Source of the DNA: Pseudomonas mosselii
GTDB lineage: Bacteria > Pseudomonadota > Gammaproteobacteria > Pseudomonadales > Pseudomonadaceae
Direction of reading: 5' to 3'
NCBI RefSeq assembly: GCF_005796105.1
Contig: NZ_VAUO01000004.1
Span: forward strand, 62,001 to 126,000
DNA length: 64,000 nucleotides
Shown here piece by piece: positions 60,667 through 64,000 of this stretch (the stretch's first letter is position 1; every line of letters begins with the position of its first letter). Under the pieces are notes generated by a model, which was not told the DNA's origin, did no database searches, and was given only the letters and a program-made list of their open reading frames with translations. The translations under genes and the position numbers were made by a program.

Positions 60667-61641
60667 TTATCGCGCAACCTGTTTCAGCAGTCGTGTGACG
60701 ATATGAATAAGCAGGAACTTAAGATGAAATGTCCGCGTCAGGCTGATGTAACCTTCTTTGCAAGCAACCCGGAAATGACCCTCGTGTCTATAAACTTCAC
60801 CTGGTTGAAACTGACCGGTGGAGGCGACGTGGTAGTCACCTACCGACCAACGTTGGCCAGTGTAGACCCCGCCCGGCTGAGCAATCGCATTCAGCCATTG
60901 CTCGGTTCCCCTGAGCACGTTCCACACCCGCTCGACAGGCCACTGCTGCCACTCGATGATCGTGGCATGTTCTTCAGCGCGAAGATTACGAGCACGACGG
61001 TTTGACACATGCACGGGCTGAGGCTGCCTCGTCGCAGTACCCGCGTTCAAAGCATCGAGCGTCTGCAGCAACAGCCTTACTCCGACTTCACTGATAAGCC
61101 GCTGTGAGCGATCTGGAGACTTGATACCCAGCGGAACATTGATGAAGCCTTGGGCGAGGATGTCACCCGTATCCTCACCCTCATCAATGTAATGGACGGT
61201 CACTCCCGGCGTCAGATCGACATCGTAGTAGTGCCAAAAATCTGGATTGGGCCCCCGATATTTAGGCAGTAACGAGGGGTGCAGATTGATCGCTCCGAGC
61301 CTGGGCAGTGAGTAGATACTCTTGCTCAACAACTGCGACATGCTATGGACAACGATGAGGTCCGGCGCGAAACGATTGACCCATTCGGGCAGCCCAGGGT
61401 CTTGGCTGCTATACAACATGCGATAGGCGATGCCTTCGGCTCGACAATAATCCTGCAAGTTGTCGACTGCGAAAAATGCTTTGGCCACCTTGCTTCGCAA
61501 GCGACCGAGCAGGCGCCAGGGCCAGCCTGGCCGAGCACCACGCGGCGCCGACTCAAGCACTGCCACAACGTTGTGCTGCGACGTCACTAGCGGCGTAACG
61601 ATCCGCGAAAGCCCTTGGGTAATGATCAGGATCTTCAACAA
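60667..61641 (-). CDS. Formyltransferase-family protein (possible sugar N-formyltransferase)
   Basis: 324 residues with the formyltransferase fold: INLHPSLLPKYRGPNPDFW carries the conserved Asn-x-His-Pro-Ser-Leu-Leu-Pro, and EGEDTGDILAQ supplies the catalytic Asp. Within a polysaccharide locus this suggests N-formylation of an amino sugar from formyl-tetrahydrofolate. The C-terminal third is not recognisable. Start TTG 61641 has GGAAG 8 bases upstream, inside the end of the wzx gene; ATG is absent nearby. Confidence 0.78.
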   Translation of the reverse strand: MLKILIITQGLSRIVTPLVTSQHNVVAVLESAPRGARPGWPWRLLGRLRSKVAKAFFAVDNLQDYCRAEGIAYRMLYSSQDPGLPEWVNRFAPDLIVVHSMSQLLSKSIYSLPRLGAINLHPSLLPKYRGPNPDFWHYYDVDLTPGVTVHYIDEGEDTGDILAQGFINVPLGIKSPDRSQRLISEVGVRLLLQTLDALNAGTATRQPQPVHVSNRRARNLRAEEHATIIEWQQWPVERVWNVLRGTEQWLNAIAQPGGVYTGQRWSVGDYHVASTGQFQPGEVYRHEGHFRVACKEGYISLTRTFHLKFLLIHIVTRLLKQVAR

Positions 61642-61644
61642 CTT

Positions 61645-62970
61645 TCAGCTTCCATAATTCAGCGACACACCGCGCCCCTTGGCGAATCGATAGGTCATCA
61701 CGCCATTGATGATGTACAGGATGCAGTAACCATAACTGAACGCGTGGAGCGCCAGCCCAACATCCTGACTTACCCCACCCAACACTAGCGAGCCGCATAC
61801 GGTGACGAAGAGCCCGGACTGCCACAGTAGGTCCAGGCGCTGTTTGCCGGCGATGAAGAACAGGCAACTCAGTGGGCTGGTAATGAACTGGAAGAACAAC
61901 ATCGGGGCCAGCACCCTGGCATATTCACCCGATACCCGCCAGGCCTCACCGAATACCCATGCAAAAAAATCAGGCGCCACGACGTAGAACACCGCAAAGG
62001 GTGGCAACGACAGGATCAACAAGCGTACGAAGGTCTTTCTGTAGAGCGCCACACATTCGCCAGTGCGCGCATAACGCTCGCTCGCCTGCTGGCGAAAGAC
62101 ATCACCGATGGCGCCGGCAACGATACTCATGGGCGCGCCAATCACACGTTGCGTCAACATGAAAAAGCCCGCGACGCTGCTGCCAAAGAAACTCCCCAGC
62201 AATACGACCGGCGACTGAAACGAGGCCATGTTGAAGCCGTGGGCAAGCACCAGAAACTTGGGGAAGTCAACGTGACGCCGCGCCATCTTGTGCATTCTGG
62301 CAATGCTCATGCCGGTAAACAGTTTGCGCCGCCCTGACGCGAGGAACAGCAGCGAAAAGGCGGTCAGGTAACCGAGCACCGCGCCGATGATCAAACCGAG
62401 CATGCCGAGACCGCCGTAGCCCAAGGCGACATGCGCAGTTGACATGCCCGTGTTCTGCGCAATGCGTGTGGTGGACATGCGCTTGTAATACGCGTGTCGA
62501 TTGCACCAGTAGTTCAGGCTCTGGTTAGCCCCCATCAACATCACGCTGAGCGGAACCCAGTAAAGCCAATACGTACTGCCAGCTAGATTGAACAACACGA
62601 CCAGTTGATCATGGAACACCAGGATGATCAGCAGCAAGAGTGCGCTTACACCTGCGCAGCAGGCAATCGCGAGCGCTACGATGGCCGCAGCAGAACGCTC
62701 GCTTCTCGGCACCATGATCGCCAACTCATAGCGCCCGGTTGCCAGCACCGACAACACAGCGACCAACGCCATGTAGAGGGCAAACACACCAAACTCGGCA
62801 GGGCTGTAGAGCCGTGTCAACAAGGGGCTGATCGCAACCGGTATCGCCTGGCCGAGTGCGGTTCCGGTCATGAGGGTGATGACGTTTCGGGCGGAACCAT
62901 GCTTAGGTAAGAATCTGCTCAACACGCGTTTATACCTGCTGCTACCGATGCTGTTCATGTGGTTGCTCAT
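61645..62970 (-). CDS. wzx: Oligosaccharide flippase
   Basis: 441 residues with about 12 transmembrane helices, MATE-like polysaccharide-transporter family. ITLMTGTALGQAIPVAISPLLTRLYSPAEFG and the mid-protein FFMLTQRVIGAPMSIVAGAIGDVF are characteristic. It flips undecaprenyl-linked repeat units to the periplasm. This is a stand-alone Wzx, so with the two fusion genes the locus has three flippase-like units. ATG 62970 is preferred over TTG 62976; ATG 62958 is also possible. Confidence 0.88.
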   Translation of the reverse strand: MSNHMNSIGSSRYKRVLSRFLPKHGSARNVITLMTGTALGQAIPVAISPLLTRLYSPAEFGVFALYMALVAVLSVLATGRYELAIMVPRSERSAAAIVALAIACCAGVSALLLLIILVFHDQLVVLFNLAGSTYWLYWVPLSVMLMGANQSLNYWCNRHAYYKRMSTTRIAQNTGMSTAHVALGYGGLGMLGLIIGAVLGYLTAFSLLFLASGRRKLFTGMSIARMHKMARRHVDFPKFLVLAHGFNMASFQSPVVLLGSFFGSSVAGFFMLTQRVIGAPMSIVAGAIGDVFRQQASERYARTGECVALYRKTFVRLLILSLPPFAVFYVVAPDFFAWVFGEAWRVSGEYARVLAPMLFFQFITSPLSCLFFIAGKQRLDLLWQSGLFVTVCGSLVLGGVSQDVGLALHAFSYGYCILYIINGVMTYRFAKGRGVSLNYGS

Positions 62971-62991
62971 TACCAACCCGCGGCTTGCGCA

Positions 62992-64000
62992 TCATCTTGA
63001 CTGGCCAATCAGCCTGGCCAAAGCAGGTCCTGCCATTTCACCGTAACGTATCGCGCCCACCTCATTAAGGTGATGATTATCCAGATAAATCAGCACACCT
63101 TGCTGGTAAGGCGCATCCTTGAAAAAGGGCGACGCGGAGAAGTCGACAAACGTCGCCCCCTCAACGCCCGCCACCAACTCGCCAACTTTACGGTTGGCCT
63201 CTACCCAGGTCCGCTCAGGCTCCGGCGCACGTTTGGCCCCGAGCAGGGCAAAACGCTGCATGCGCTGGACATTGACCTCGAACATGGGCACTTGAGCCAT
63301 GACCACTATGCGCTTGCCCTGTGCAGACATGGCTGTCAGGAACCCCCTGAACGCATCGGCGAACGCTGCGCTGCTCATCTGCCATTGCCACATTGCCGCC
63401 AGGACGATGGTATCGGCCTGTTCGAGCAGCGGTCCGACTGCCTGAATCTGCTCCTGGCAGCTCGCCCTGGAGTAAGCCGGAATACGATCGATATCAAACC
63501 CCGGGATCGGCACACAATTGCTCGCGGTAACCACCTTCACCGCAAAGCCATTTTGCTTGCCGGCGACGTCAAAGAAGTAGTTCAACTGGGCCGCATGGCT
63601 GTCACCCAGTACCAGCGTGTGCGCGTACTGGGACAAGTCTCCTTGTTTACATTGCCCCACAATCTGGCCGTGGCAGATCTCGTCGGGAGACGCATAGCGC
63701 GTGAACTCCTGGGATGGGGTCTGTTCAATCATGCGATTGATTGCAAACGCCCCACCTAACGTCGTTAGCACCGTAACCAGGCACACGGTCACAATACTTC
63801 GACCACGACCTGGCGATCTTAGGGGCACTTCAACCAGGTAGTAGGACAGACAGGAAAATCCTAGCGTCAAAACAACGAACATCAGTAACTGCAGGGTGCT
63901 CAACGTGTAATGACCATTCCAGTAACGGATAAAAGCCAAGACGGGCCAATGCCACAGGTAAAGTGAGTAGGAAATACCGCCAATCCAAACCATGGGAGGT
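62992..64000 (-). CDS. Acyltransferase 3 / SGNH-domain protein, C-terminal part (truncated by window end)
   Basis: The visible 335 codons begin within the membrane domain (GGISYSLYLWHWPVLAFIRYW, typical of OafA-type acyltransferases), pass a last helix, and enter a periplasmic SGNH domain with GDSHAAQLNYF (nucleophile Ser) and a late DNHHLNE (catalytic Asp-x-x-His-type). Such proteins O-acetylate O-antigen or capsule sugars. The 5' end lies beyond 64000. The stop at 62992 is 21 bases before the wzx start. Confidence 0.88.
   Translation of the reverse strand, partial: PPMVWIGGISYSLYLWHWPVLAFIRYWNGHYTLSTLQLLMFVVLTLGFSCLSYYLVEVPLRSPGRGRSIVTVCLVTVLTTLGGAFAINRMIEQTPSQEFTRYASPDEICHGQIVGQCKQGDLSQYAHTLVLGDSHAAQLNYFFDVAGKQNGFAVKVVTASNCVPIPGFDIDRIPAYSRASCQEQIQAVGPLLEQADTIVLAAMWQWQMSSAAFADAFRGFLTAMSAQGKRIVVMAQVPMFEVNVQRMQRFALLGAKRAPEPERTWVEANRKVGELVAGVEGATFVDFSASPFFKDAPYQQGVLIYLDNHHLNEVGAIRYGEMAGPALARLIGQSR

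Noticed and set aside
28624..64000. JUMPstart/ops elements typical of RfaH-controlled polysaccharide operons
   Set aside because: GGCGGTAG-like words occur only inside genes or in the wrong orientation; no element upstream of the locus is visible because its start lies beyond the window.

Overview
The window is high-GC, tightly packed DNA that looks like a Pseudomonas chromosome, most likely of the P. putida group. This rests on general knowledge rather than a search: a DUF3509 gene behind a sigma-54-type promoter, REP-like inverted repeats built on the core gtgggagcggctttagccgc, and the gene set aroC / prmB / smrA / folE / pyrF / comEA beside a large surface-polysaccharide locus. I cannot name the species.

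Region 1 (1-28.5 kb) is ordinary core genome on both strands. It holds the end of a TonB-dependent receptor, tRNA-Ser(GGA), an enoyl-CoA hydratase, a PlsC-type acyltransferase, a CorA-type transporter, a class I glutamine amidotransferase, a c-type cytochrome, RraB, an LTA-synthase-like membrane sulfatase, a ZIP metal transporter, an ankyrin protein, DUF3509, a cupin related to acireductone dioxygenase, an MFS permease, chorismate synthase, an alpha/beta hydrolase, PrmB, an isochorismatase-fold protein, SmrA, FolE, two thioredoxin-fold/GST proteins, a BenE-type symporter, a chemoreceptor, an SDR, a zinc-free MDR reductase, PyrF and a ComEA-like protein. Points of interest are a textbook sigma-54 promoter with upstream palindromes, two enzyme-family proteins that have lost a key residue, and a 31-residue membrane peptide gene.

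Region 2 (28.6-64 kb, continuing past the end) is one long minus-strand polysaccharide locus, read from high to low coordinates. The upstream part (64-47 kb) has an acyltransferase with an SGNH domain, a Wzx flippase, a sugar formyltransferase-like enzyme, two paralogous genes that each look like a flippase fused to an O-antigen polymerase/ligase (the first frameshifted at a C7 tract), an RmlD-like reductase, FnlA- and FnlC-type enzymes (UDP-L-6-deoxyHexNAc synthesis), a WbpV/WbpK-like reductase, WbpL and WbpM. The downstream part (47-28.6 kb) has WbpA, WbpE and WbpI homologues (amino-uronic acid precursors), a Wzm/Wzt ABC exporter whose ATPase carries a C-terminal sugar-binding domain plus an extra domain, a methyltransferase with a long 24-residue-repeat coiled coil (WbdD-like terminator/ruler architecture), three glycosyltransferases, an asparagine-synthase-like amidotransferase, and a 1399-residue exported protein with two glucuronyl-C5-epimerase-like modules, a discoidin-like domain and a transglutaminase-like domain.

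Taken together (inference), the locus makes a polymer containing amino-uronic acids and 6-deoxy-amino sugars. Chain length would be set by the methyltransferase/coiled-coil protein and Wzt, and the polymer may be epimerised at C5 in the periplasm. A second, Wzx/Wzy-type assembly module with a possibly phase-variable gene sits beside it. The periplasmic epimerase/transglutaminase fusion and the tandem flippase-polymerase fusions are the best candidates for undescribed biology.
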